From positions 1 to 22,446 of IMG/VR virus record IMGVR_UViG_3300025669_000211: a DNA stretch of 22,446 nt. One strand, given 5' to 3'. This document shows positions 1-7,668 of this stretch, piece after piece. This DNA comes from a virus. Position numbers and translations under genes: made by a program. Every line of letters begins with the position of its first letter. Within the stretch, counting starts at the first letter, position 1. Under the pieces are notes generated by a model. It searched no databases. It saw only the letters and a list, made by a program, of their open reading frames with translations, and was not told the origin of the DNA.

Positions 1-95
1 CTAGCAGGTGTGGCACCGCCTAGTCCCTGTCCTCCTCCAATCATTCCACCGCCACTACCGTATCCGTAAGGGTTATCTCTCATGATGTAAGCCAT
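1..95 (-). CDS. 5' end of a Gly-rich virion-block protein (partial)
   Basis: The first 31 codons of a gene that runs off the left edge. The ATG at 95 follows an AGGAGAATAATT ribosome binding site and lies 2 nt after the stop of the upstream gene, so it is the next member of the same operon. The visible N-terminus reads MAYIMRDNPYGYGS and then becomes Gly-rich (GGGMIGGGQGLGG). Low-complexity Gly-rich starts are common in small structural or internal virion proteins of short-tailed phages, but no family can be named from 31 residues. Confidence 0.75.
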   Translation of the reverse strand, partial: MAYIMRDNPYGYGSGGGMIGGGQGLGGATPA

Positions 96-97
96 AA

Positions 98-487
98 TTA
101 TTCTCCTATTAGTTCAAACTTTACTTTACCAACAAATCCAGCACCACCAGTGAATAAAACTTTCATAGCGATATTCTCGTTATCAACCGTGTACCAATGA
201 TAAGATATTATCATATAATCATCATCGCTGGTATCTGGTGGTTTCATAATATTAAGCCCACTGAGCTTTGTTAAATTATGTTTAATATCAAGCAGGTATG
301 TGTCGTGTGTAAATTCAAACTCCCTGACAGTAGATAAGAAATTATCAGACCTAGACAACTTACCACGCATAGCAGTTATCATAGAGTCTAACGCTTCATT
401 CAGCGGTGTAAGAAGTATCTCAATCCATCCCTGAACTTCTTTAGGATACTCTTCCTTACCCAATCTTTTAATACCTTTAATCTTCAA
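98..487 (-). CDS. Small tail-associated protein, probable TTG start
   Basis: A protein of 129 residues if translation starts at the TTG at 487. That TTG overlaps the TGA of the upstream nozzle-like gene as TTGA and has AGAGAGG 8 nt upstream. A GTG at 544 in the same frame would overlap the upstream gene by 61 nt and has no better site, so it is less likely. The N-terminal half contains a helical stretch (WIEILLTPLNEALDSM), followed by SDNF. The C-terminal half looks beta-rich (MIISYHWYTVDNENIAMKVLFTGG). Proteins of this layout often sit directly after the nozzle or stabilisation gene of podoviruses, as small virion-associated proteins. That family placement is from memory; no catalytic motif is seen. 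Confidence 0.7.
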   Translation of the reverse strand: MKIKGIKRLGKEEYPKEVQGWIEILLTPLNEALDSMITAMRGKLSRSDNFLSTVREFEFTHDTYLLDIKHNLTKLSGLNIMKPPDTSDDDYMIISYHWYTVDNENIAMKVLFTGGAGFVGKVKFELIGE

Positions 488-3468
488 TCCGTTGGCCTCT
501 CTGTTAAGTTCTCGTAAAGTACGCTTATACCTGTAATAGCACACTGTTCTTGTGGAACCCTGTGTGTTAATTCTAGGTAGATTACACTACCTCTGTGATG
601 TTCTCCGTCAGCTAAGAATAACCATTTGTCTTTTACTCTCTTACTGCCCCAGATAACACCCCATTTCTTGCCCCAATATTCTAAGTCCAAATCATTAAAC
701 AGGACTTCTCTAGCTGTAGTGTCCAAGTCTGTGTATGTCTTGGCTATCATGTTCTTAATATTAGTCTCGTCATTATCGAAAAACACCTGGAACTTCCTGA
801 ACTGCTTACCGTATTCTGGGGACCCACAATGTATCTGTTGGTATTTTAATGTACTGACTATACCTGGACGGATAATAGCCGCAGCAGCAGTTAGGTTATT
901 TACATTAGATAACACCCATTCAGTACCACTTGATTTTTCAATTATTGTTTTAGTATAGGCACCCTGTATTAAATTACTCTCAATAGGGACATCTATAGCA
1001 ACGGCCAGCGTAACTGTATTGGTAGCTACATCAATAGCTGATATTATAACATCAATATCTGGTGTAGCATGGTCAGTTACAGCAAAGGCTTTTCTTTCTT
1101 TTAATAGCTCCTTACCTGTTAATGGGGCTGTGTATAGTAAGTTGTCTATGACTCTACCATCACGGATGTTAGTATCATTAGTATAGATACCATGTTCTCT
1201 GTCACTCCAACTTCTAGTGTATGTATTAAATGTATGTACTATGTCATTGTCAGTAGATGCAGTTGTGTTATGTGTAGAACAGTAGTAGGTCTTGTCAGAT
1301 TCGTAAAACCATGCTGCCCCGTCTTCTTCGTAATTTGCATTTAACGATGGCTGTAAATCTTTGAACTCATTATCACGTCCTATAATCTCAATACCTGCGT
1401 CACTTATCTGTACATACCCAAGGTTAGTCATCATAAATATAGCGTTCTCACCCTTCTGTATAGAGTTACGCTGTGTACACTCTAGCGTACCGTCGAACTC
1501 TGTAACAACCCAATCACTTGGGGTCTCACCAGTCATTCTGTATATTCCATCTTCTTGTTTAATAATAAAAACACTGTCTCTTAATCCTATTACTTTTAGG
1601 ATAGGGTCACCCTTATTACCAACAGCTTTGAAATTAACCGTAGGTACCGCCTCGGCTTGTCCTTGTTTAGACCACATTATTGCGTTTTGTAAGTCGCTGT
1701 TTGTTGAACTATAGTCTGTACCTGCTATTGGAATTACAGGGCTAAAGCAACTACCAGTTGCAACGCTGTCAACTATTAGATAAAAAACTGCATCACCTAA
1801 TGCCTTGGATACTAACTCCATCTTTCCCGACGGGTCAGTTGCACCACTGGTATAGAATACATCTATTATAGTATTCCCTGATGCTAGGTTTAATGTTCTA
1901 ACAATAGACCTTGCTGTTCTGTCTATGTTCTGTGCATCTGTACCGCTTGTGTTTCTTATAGCTCTTGGTGTTACACCTATATCTTCGTAGAAATTAGCAG
2001 TTGCAGTACTGTTACCAACAAACGCTACGTTTATATCAAATGTAGTTGCCGCTGGTGTGGCTAATACTGCATGTACACCGTTAGCTGCCGTAGTACCAGT
2101 ATCATCGTATATCAGTACATAATCAGCAGTTGTTAGACCGTGTGTGGCTGTAGTTGTGTACCTTACTAACCCTGCACCGTTATCTGCACTACTAGCTATA
2201 CCGTATCCACGATTTAGAATATTACTTAGTGTACCACCACCTGTATGGGCGTTTACATAAGCAGATGCCTGTAAGTCAACATTAAGGTCGTCAATTCTTG
2301 TTACAATCCATCCACCGTTAGCTTCTACTGTACCAGTAACATCAATTACTGTAGTATAGTCACCAGTAATCAACCCATGTGCTGCCGTTGTAGTCACCCT
2401 ACATAGCCCTGCACCATTGTTAGCAACATTACCAACTGTAGCAGTCTTCTCATCAAAGAATCCTAATACAATAGTTGTCGTAGCGTTACTTACTGTTAAA
2501 GTGCTAGTACCACCTGTTATATTTGTAACACTTATTAAATTCGTATATAGTCTTTCTAGTCCTTCGACATTACCGTAAATCATATACTCTTTATATTTGC
2601 CCATTGTCGTCGCTAATGGAGGTCTGTCGTTTTGCTGTAATATCCCTTCCTGTGTGATGTTTGTATATAAACTAGCACCCCTAAATCCTTCAGGTAGAAT
2701 ATCATTAACTGTCAACATCCCTGCAACAACTTCCGCTGCTGTTGGGTTGTCTTCATATACTAACTGCAAGTCCTCTGGTGGCGTTCCATTCACCATTGTT
2801 GACCTGTATAGTCCATATTTATAATTAACTGTAGTTTCAGTTGGTATCTGTATCTTTAGTTCTACAGCCCTATCCGCACCTGCATTATTTGTAACCTCTA
2901 TCCTTTCACTTGGAGCACCAGTTATAAGATTCTCGTTAGCATCCTCGTAACTCCATACAATACGATATGCAACTGTGTATAAGTTTGTTAGCCAATTTAT
3001 GTCATCTATTATTCTTAAATCAAAACCTAATGCCTTCTGTATACCTGCGTATCTGGCTGCACCTGCTACAGCGTCTAATTTCTGTATACCTGCTGATGTT
3101 GTTATATACCAGTTTGATGCGAATTGAGTGTCTTCAATTCTAAAATTAGCATCAGGAGCATTGAAATCAACACCTGCTGATACATCAACTATCTGTGCAA
3201 ATATCCCACCTGCTCCAGTATCTCTATATAATGTATTATTAGAAAAATGCAGTATTGGCAAATCGCCGTAATCTAGTATTGTGTTAATATTGAAATCAGG
3301 TAACGTAGTTAAATCAACGTATGTATCTCTACCACGAGGGATTCTGTAAACATTGTCTCTGGCAGTCTCCCAATTCTTACATACTATAGCTGTGCCTATT
3401 GGTAATGTAATAGGATTACCATTAACCATTCTGCCTATCTTTTCATTAAACACCCTGTGTTCAGCCAT
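484..3468 (-). CDS. Large nozzle/hub-like tail protein with two inserted repeat domains
   Basis: 994 residues, starting at an ATG preceded by GAGGGTAAG and 7 nt after the adaptor stop. The N-terminal 300 residues have the look of podovirus DNA-stabilisation or tail-nozzle proteins. These include repeated short beta strands, the segment TVAYRIVWSYEDANENLITG (about 165-184), and NDRPPLATTMGKYKEYMIYGN (about 280-300), which resembles the conserved 'P..A..M...KGR..YAN' region of that class. Two similar modules follow, at about 345-413 and 424-490. Each opens with NGAGL.R.TTTA.HGL.T.DY and contains ..GT..ANG.., a pattern known from phage proteins annotated as E1 FCCH-like repeats. The C-terminal half (ITGISVLYENLTERP at the end) is typical of closed-ring tail components. 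Function inferred: closes the portal/adaptor channel below the head. Position directly after the adaptor supports this. Confidence 0.75.
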   Translation of the reverse strand: MAEHRVFNEKIGRMVNGNPITLPIGTAIVCKNWETARDNVYRIPRGRDTYVDLTTLPDFNINTILDYGDLPILHFSNNTLYRDTGAGGIFAQIVDVSAGVDFNAPDANFRIEDTQFASNWYITTSAGIQKLDAVAGAARYAGIQKALGFDLRIIDDINWLTNLYTVAYRIVWSYEDANENLITGAPSERIEVTNNAGADRAVELKIQIPTETTVNYKYGLYRSTMVNGTPPEDLQLVYEDNPTAAEVVAGMLTVNDILPEGFRGASLYTNITQEGILQQNDRPPLATTMGKYKEYMIYGNVEGLERLYTNLISVTNITGGTSTLTVSNATTTIVLGFFDEKTATVGNVANNGAGLCRVTTTAAHGLITGDYTTVIDVTGTVEANGGWIVTRIDDLNVDLQASAYVNAHTGGGTLSNILNRGYGIASSADNGAGLVRYTTTATHGLTTADYVLIYDDTGTTAANGVHAVLATPAATTFDINVAFVGNSTATANFYEDIGVTPRAIRNTSGTDAQNIDRTARSIVRTLNLASGNTIIDVFYTSGATDPSGKMELVSKALGDAVFYLIVDSVATGSCFSPVIPIAGTDYSSTNSDLQNAIMWSKQGQAEAVPTVNFKAVGNKGDPILKVIGLRDSVFIIKQEDGIYRMTGETPSDWVVTEFDGTLECTQRNSIQKGENAIFMMTNLGYVQISDAGIEIIGRDNEFKDLQPSLNANYEEDGAAWFYESDKTYYCSTHNTTASTDNDIVHTFNTYTRSWSDREHGIYTNDTNIRDGRVIDNLLYTAPLTGKELLKERKAFAVTDHATPDIDVIISAIDVATNTVTLAVAIDVPIESNLIQGAYTKTIIEKSSGTEWVLSNVNNLTAAAAIIRPGIVSTLKYQQIHCGSPEYGKQFRKFQVFFDNDETNIKNMIAKTYTDLDTTAREVLFNDLDLEYWGKKWGVIWGSKRVKDKWLFLADGEHHRGSVIYLELTHRVPQEQCAITGISVLYENLTERPTD

Positions 3469-3475
3469 CTTACCC

Positions 3476-4381
3476 TCATCTTCGTTGTAGATTTAGTATA
3501 TAAGACCTTGGTACTATTTTCTTTGGAGAACCTTTACTTCTATTCTCTGTAACCCTACGCATTGTTGTTAGCATAGCACTTAGTTCCTGTGTTGCAGTCT
3601 GGTAGTTCTGAGCATCTCCAGAAGCAGCTAGAAGTTTAACAACTCCAGCTTGTACCAACAATGGATGAAATTCCGATGGGAAATGCGGTACTGGAGAATA
3701 TCCAGTCTGTGCAACCCAATCACCAGCTACTGGTGCTCTATCAAATCCAGCTATTGCTACCGTTACATCAGTACCAGCTACAGTATTTGCTACATCAGAT
3801 TGGATTATCTCGTAAGGGTTCTTGCCGTTTATTATATCAGTGTTGTTAGTTGGTAGACCTAATGGTGCAACATCACAACTTAAAACATAATCCGTTCCAA
3901 GAGTAGCAACTGCTGTTATCAAACCACAACTAGCAACTTCTCTCAGAAGATTTATAATCCTAGAATAGTAAATCTTTATCGTACCTGTTGGAGCTGTCCC
4001 CATATCAGGATATACTATAAAATTTGCACCCTCTAGGTAAAAACCCTCTGGACTGTTACTTGTACCCGTAACAGATTCATTCGCCCTAGTTCTTCTGTAT
4101 AGTCTTGTTTCGTTACCAGAAGTATCGACAAAATATATCCTATCAATAACCCAAGCAGAAGCCTTTTCAGGTAAGTGGTACTGGTCTTGACTGGCAACCA
4201 ATGTTATTGAGTGCTGGTCAGTAAAGTACTCTTCATTTGCAACTATTAACTCAGTCTGAGCTAACCATTGTATCTGCTCGTTTAGTATTGCTAGAATATC
4301 AGTATCGGTGAATTTCCGTGTACTGGATGGCATTAAAGTATTACGTTTAATAGCATCTACTAGAGTAGTTGTATTATACAC
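3476..4381 (-). CDS. Head-tail adaptor-like protein (podovirus type)
   Basis: 301 residues. The start is a GTG that overlaps the upstream stop as TAGTG, with AGAGG 8 nt upstream. The N-terminus (TTLVDAIKRNTLMPSS, FTDTDILAILNEQI, EEYFTDQHSITLV, YHLPEKASAWVI) follows the standard pattern of podovirus adaptor proteins. In these, a helical start with the F...DIL..LNE motif is followed by a strand with Y.LP..A and then a segment like GFYLEGANFIVYPD ending in IKIYYSR. An insertion of about 70 residues (about 155-225) with T/V-rich strands interrupts this. The C-terminus returns to helix (FHPLLVQAGVVKLLAASGDAQNYQTATQELSAML), again as in adaptors. It probably sits between the portal and the nozzle protein encoded next. 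Assignment is by pattern only. Confidence 0.72.
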   Translation of the reverse strand: MYNTTTLVDAIKRNTLMPSSTRKFTDTDILAILNEQIQWLAQTELIVANEEYFTDQHSITLVASQDQYHLPEKASAWVIDRIYFVDTSGNETRLYRRTRANESVTGTSNSPEGFYLEGANFIVYPDMGTAPTGTIKIYYSRIINLLREVASCGLITAVATLGTDYVLSCDVAPLGLPTNNTDIINGKNPYEIIQSDVANTVAGTDVTVAIAGFDRAPVAGDWVAQTGYSPVPHFPSEFHPLLVQAGVVKLLAASGDAQNYQTATQELSAMLTTMRRVTENRSKGSPKKIVPRSYILNLQRR

Positions 4382-4677
4382 TAATTATTCCTCTTTTTAT
4401 TTCTACCCGCTCTTGACATAGATTTTATCACCGGGCCTGTCTCCGCTGTTGTGCAATTAGGGTCGTTCTTATCAACTATCCCGCAGTATTCTGATGCGTC
4501 TAGTTCATAACCCTTATTGTTTTTGTTCTCTTTAGCCACGGCCTTATCTAATTTATCTGATTTAGTCTCTTCCTTCTTAGCCCACGGTGACTGACCTTTT
4601 AATTGTGGTACACGATAATTCTTGTTAAGGTAACTTAATAGTCCCTCTATAGCTTTAATCTCAGTTTTTTTATCCAC
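4381..4677 (-). CDS. Small Lys-rich protein carrying a CX9C motif
   Basis: 98 residues from a GTG start with AAGGGGG just upstream. The first 55 residues are charged and helical (MDKKTEIKAIEGLLSYL, then Lys/Glu-rich linker). The segment at about 55-77 reads KGYELDASEYCGIVDKNDPNC. This is strikingly similar to the C-terminus of the small early protein at 16244-16399 (YEIDAFEYCTIIDKTNKEC), including both cysteines nine residues apart. The C-terminal tail (MSRAGRNKKRNN) is basic. Its only two cysteines are those of the motif, so a disulfide or metal site is possible. It sits among head/tail genes, with its stop overlapping the adaptor start, so it is probably a virion or assembly protein. Function unknown. 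Confidence 0.7.
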   Translation of the reverse strand: MDKKTEIKAIEGLLSYLNKNYRVPQLKGQSPWAKKEETKSDKLDKAVAKENKNNKGYELDASEYCGIVDKNDPNCTTAETGPVIKSMSRAGRNKKRNN

Positions 4678-4689
4678 AAGTCCCCCTTT

Positions 4690-5073
4690 TTATGCTAGTT
4701 CCCAAATTAATGTACCATCAGCACCTTCAGTTAAACGAAGTGCTATATACCTTGGTGTTACAGAATAGTCCGCTGCAAATGTATAGTGTGTAGTTGTTCC
4801 AGCTGCACCATCACTTGATTGAACAGTTACATTAAAACCTGATGTATCAACAGAGCATTTTATGATTATCGTAGGTTGCATGTTCTTCTCTACACGGTAT
4901 TGTGAATACCTTGTAGCGTCGTACTCTCTTATTGTAAGAGCGTATGCTGCGGTTGCTGTTGAAATATCCCATGTTACAAGATTACCCTCTGCTGTTGTTG
5001 CTTCAACAATGTCAGTTCTAGCCTGTGTCTCTCCATGAAAAGTCTTACCATCTATTGCGTATGAGTTTCCCAT
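4690..5073 (-). CDS. Small beta-rich virion-block protein
   Basis: 127 residues. The ATG overlaps the stop of the upstream Lys-rich gene as TAATG, with GGAGGT nearby, so translation is probably coupled. The sequence is predicted by eye to be nearly all beta: NLVTWDISTATAAYALTI, TIIIKCSVDTSGFNVTV, ALRLTEGADGTLIWELA. There is no signal peptide, membrane segment or catalytic motif. The size, beta content and place downstream of the capsid gene fit a head decoration, head completion or small fibre component, but no family was recognised. Confidence 0.68.
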   Translation of the reverse strand: MGNSYAIDGKTFHGETQARTDIVEATTAEGNLVTWDISTATAAYALTIREYDATRYSQYRVEKNMQPTIIIKCSVDTSGFNVTVQSSDGAAGTTTHYTFAADYSVTPRYIALRLTEGADGTLIWELA

Positions 5074-5279
5074 TACCTACCTCCCTTTTTCTTTATGACC
5101 TTTTTAACTTCTTTTTTAATAGTAACCACTTTTTTTACTGGTTCAACTATTTCAATCTTTACTTCTTCTTTAACTTCTTCCTTTGGTTCTGGTATGTTAA
5201 ATTCTTCTCTTAATTTAGCAGTGCATACCTTTGTGTTCTGTCCATACTCTCTTACGATTTCAAATAATTTATCTTCCAT
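5073..5279 (-). CDS. Small acidic/basic low-complexity protein
   Basis: 68 residues, starting at an ATG with a perfect AAGGAGG whose bases also encode the end of the upstream gene. The first 30 residues form a helical domain (MEDKLFEIVREYGQNTKVCTAKLREEF). The rest is a highly charged repeat-like tail of alternating Glu/Lys/Val (EEVKEEVKIEIVEPVKKVV... to the end KKKGGR). Such tails are common in disordered or nucleic-acid-contacting virion proteins. It is tightly packed between two structural genes. Function unknown. Confidence 0.65.
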   Translation of the reverse strand: MEDKLFEIVREYGQNTKVCTAKLREEFNIPEPKEEVKEEVKIEIVEPVKKVVTIKKEVKKVIKKKGGR

Positions 5280-5280
5280 G

Positions 5281-5625
5281 TTATTCCTCCTTCATATTTA
5301 TAGCAGTAAAAGCTAAATCTGGATTTTCTTCTGCTACAGCGTCTAACGCTATATCTATCATCTTCTTTGCGACTAACTTTTCAACCTGATACTTTTTATA
5401 TTCTGGTTCTTTTGTTATATCTGTCTGCTGAACTATACCTTGTGCATCTAATGTATAGTTATACGCACCGCTTTTGTGTAATACGGTTAAAGTTTCTATA
5501 TCTATACCATCAGCAAAACTTTTAATTGTTACCAGTTTATCAGGGTGTTCAGAATTACCAAAAGAATAATCATCACTATGAAAACCTTGTATTTTGTCTG
5601 TATCTTTTATTATTGATGCTAACAT
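5281..5625 (-). CDS. Unknown small protein of the structural operon
   Basis: 114 residues from the ATG at 5625, which has GAGGTG 6 nt upstream. An in-frame GTG at 5634 would overlap the upstream gene and has no site of its own. The protein is mixed alpha/beta (MLASIIKDTDKIQGFHSDDYSFG, TIKSFADGIDIETLTVLHKSG). It ends in a helix (YQVEKLVAKKMIDIALDAVAEENPDL). No recognisable motif. The gene keeps the tight spacing of its neighbours, with its last codons doubling as the ribosome binding site of the next gene. Confidence 0.65.
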   Translation of the reverse strand: MLASIIKDTDKIQGFHSDDYSFGNSEHPDKLVTIKSFADGIDIETLTVLHKSGAYNYTLDAQGIVQQTDITKEPEYKKYQVEKLVAKKMIDIALDAVAEENPDLAFTAINMKEE

Positions 5626-5626
5626 A

Positions 5627-6013
5627 TTAAACACCTCGTTTTATAATTTGAAAATGTCCAAGACCCTCAGCCCTTATTTCTGTAGCAGTACCACCATTAT
5701 ACATGGCTTGTAGCGTGATAATATCAGCAGCCTTTAATGGGACAGCAAAAATAACATGACGAACACCTACAGTACCTGTACCACCAGCTAAAAAACTTTC
5801 GCTATTTATCCCACCTAAAATATTTCCACCTTTAGCCATTCTTGTCAAAGTTGTGTCACCGTCTGTGTTTTGGTATGTATTACAAGAACAGTTTATATCA
5901 TAAATACCGTCCTCTAAAACAGTTATAGAATACCCTGTTACATTAGCATAGGCGTTTGTTGTAGTATAAGATGCGGCTTGTAAAATTTGTTGAACTAAGT
6001 TTCTTTTCTGCAT
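5627..6013 (-). CDS. Small C1q-like jelly-roll protein
   Basis: 128 residues. The ATG directly abuts the upstream TAA, with GGGGAGAT before it. The order of strands is that of C1q/TNF-like jelly rolls found in phage fibres and heads: YSITVLEDGIYDINCSC, a central segment with R/K and Gly (TLTRMAKGGNILGG), VGVRHVIFAVPLKAADIITLQAMYNGG, and a last strand LGHFQIIKRGV. The phrase 'G.Y.I......' followed by 'PL.A.D.I.LQ....GG' and a short final strand is typical. It lies next to the LamG-like protein and may be its partner or a decoration/fibre head domain. The fold call is by eye, not by search. Confidence 0.65.
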   Translation of the reverse strand: MQKRNLVQQILQAASYTTTNAYANVTGYSITVLEDGIYDINCSCNTYQNTDGDTTLTRMAKGGNILGGINSESFLAGGTGTVGVRHVIFAVPLKAADIITLQAMYNGGTATEIRAEGLGHFQIIKRGV

Positions 6014-7621
6014 TTATAATCTCCCCAAAAGTTTGTAATAGTCGGTTGAACGTCTAGTACCACCTGATATTAAAACTCTTGTAGCGTCTCGTTGTACCTC
6101 GTCACACCAGACCTGGCTTACTGCACCTGCAACCGATGGTTTCATAAATGCGTCTATTGAGCAGTCAACACTCTGTAGAACTGTTGGTAGAGCGATACTT
6201 GTAGCTCCTATTCTCCGCAATTCTAAATCAGTTAATACAGCCTCGTAAACAAAACATTCGTCAGCTTCTGTAGCTGCCAATTCTAATGTTCCATCAGCTA
6301 TACACCCTACCCATATACTCTTATTGGCTTGTAGGTCTAAATTGGTCGTAGCTATGAATTGATTTTCGCATTTAAAATTTACATAACAATATGCCATTGA
6401 GGTTGCCTGATTATATACCAACGCTAAATGGTTCCATGCAGCTCCAGCGACATAACTAGAACTTAAACCAGTGATATTGGCTACATCAAAAACGGCATAA
6501 CCATTAGCATCTAAATATATCTGAACCTTCTGTGCTGCTGCGTTTGTACCAACAGCTATATAACCTGCGGATACCGCACTATTAAACCACCCACCGATAC
6601 TTACGTTTAAATCACCGTTACCTGTCCACCCTGCCGTTGCGTCAGCTTGTAGATGCTCACCTGCTCCTACTGGCACATAGGCTGTTGTAGCAACACCCAT
6701 TATCCCCGTAGCTGCTGCGTAAACATCGCCATCACTTAAGTCATTTGTGTTGGCACTTAAATCCACGTTGTCAGCAAGATTATAAACTGCGATTATCCTG
6801 GCAGCGGTATCAAAGTCAGTTAATATTAAATCGTGTGAGGCGTATTGCTGTAAAGCATCGCCCACTGCGCCAACTACCGTATAGTCCTGTATCTCGGCAC
6901 TACCAACTATGTCTAGCGTATTGCCAGCCTTGTCTATTGTATAACTATCAGTACCAGCATTTAAAATTACATCACCAGTATCTGAGTCAAGAGTTAAATC
7001 ATCTCCTGCTCCAGTGACTGTGATTTCTAAATTACCAGTAGTTTGTTCAATAACCCCGTTCTCAATTTCAATCAGGGCATCAAGTATTACTCGCCCCGTC
7101 CCGTTAGGGGTAATATATATATCACCATCATTTCCTGTGGTGCTTATTGTTAAATCTGGGTCAGCTACATCGTTATGTTTAATCTCGTGTGCCCAAACAT
7201 CCTTCCACTCTATAGCATCACTGCCAAGGTCGTCGGTATTGTCTGTATCACTTATTAACGATGTGTTTATTGCTACAGTTAAAAGATTACTAAGTGCTGT
7301 ATTGGCGTTTGTGACAGTTTCGAAATCACCCCAGTTACCACCACTTTCCTTGTATTGTAGCTGGCCGTTAGACGACCTGAATCCTGCGCTTGCGTCTCCG
7401 TCTGTACCGTCACCATCACTACCATATAAGATAGTCTGGTTAACAGCAGCATTGGATGTACCTCTATCAACTCGTGCAATACGACCTGTCTCTATAAACA
7501 TTGATACATTTACATAAGATGCAATAGCATTTAAAAACTGCGTACTATATACGCCATAATCCTCGTCTTGGTCCTCTGGGACTGTATAAGCTACACCTCG
7601 GACAGTTACAGCTAATGACAT
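6014..7621 (-). CDS. LamG/fibre-like structural protein
   Basis: 535 residues, ATG with GGAGGATAATA upstream. It is the first gene after the capsid gene and its terminator. The N-terminus (SLAVTVRGVAYTVPEDQDEDYG) is followed by a beta-repeat region at about 60-260. This contains LGSDAIEWKDVWAHEIKHN and DPDLTISTTGNDGDIYITPNG, the 'LGS....W.DVWA' and '..G.D..I.PNG.G.V' phrases common in phage fibres. From about 275 to 475 a concanavalin/LamG-like sandwich is suggested by SIGGWFNSA, the hallmark AAWNHLALVYN and the closing ATEADECFVYEAVLTDLELRRI. A small C-terminal domain of 50 residues follows. Likely role: host or glycan-binding surface fibre, or head decoration with a sugar-binding domain. 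No enzymatic residues identified. Confidence 0.7.
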   Translation of the reverse strand: MSLAVTVRGVAYTVPEDQDEDYGVYSTQFLNAIASYVNVSMFIETGRIARVDRGTSNAAVNQTILYGSDGDGTDGDASAGFRSSNGQLQYKESGGNWGDFETVTNANTALSNLLTVAINTSLISDTDNTDDLGSDAIEWKDVWAHEIKHNDVADPDLTISTTGNDGDIYITPNGTGRVILDALIEIENGVIEQTTGNLEITVTGAGDDLTLDSDTGDVILNAGTDSYTIDKAGNTLDIVGSAEIQDYTVVGAVGDALQQYASHDLILTDFDTAARIIAVYNLADNVDLSANTNDLSDGDVYAAATGIMGVATTAYVPVGAGEHLQADATAGWTGNGDLNVSIGGWFNSAVSAGYIAVGTNAAAQKVQIYLDANGYAVFDVANITGLSSSYVAGAAWNHLALVYNQATSMAYCYVNFKCENQFIATTNLDLQANKSIWVGCIADGTLELAATEADECFVYEAVLTDLELRRIGATSIALPTVLQSVDCSIDAFMKPSVAGAVSQVWCDEVQRDATRVLISGGTRRSTDYYKLLGRL

Positions 7622-7632
7622 TATTATCCTCC

Positions 7633-7660
7633 AAAAAGGGCGGGAGCTTGCACCCCCGCC
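7633..7660 (-). terminator. Intrinsic terminator after the major capsid gene
   Basis: On the minus strand an 8-bp stem, GGCGGGGG pairing with CTCCCGCC (one G-U pair) around a 6-nt loop, is followed by CTTTTT. It lies between the capsid stop (7669) and the ribosome binding site of the LamG-like gene. The T-tract is short, so partial termination is likely: it would let capsid mRNA exceed mRNA for the downstream tail genes. Confidence 0.75.
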
Positions 7661-7668
7661 ACATTTAT

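Noticed and set aside
626-958. Open frames on the opposite strand within the structural genes (for example here and at 7014-7517)
   Set aside because: They lack ribosome sites, have biased composition typical of antisense frames, and overlap well-supported genes completely.
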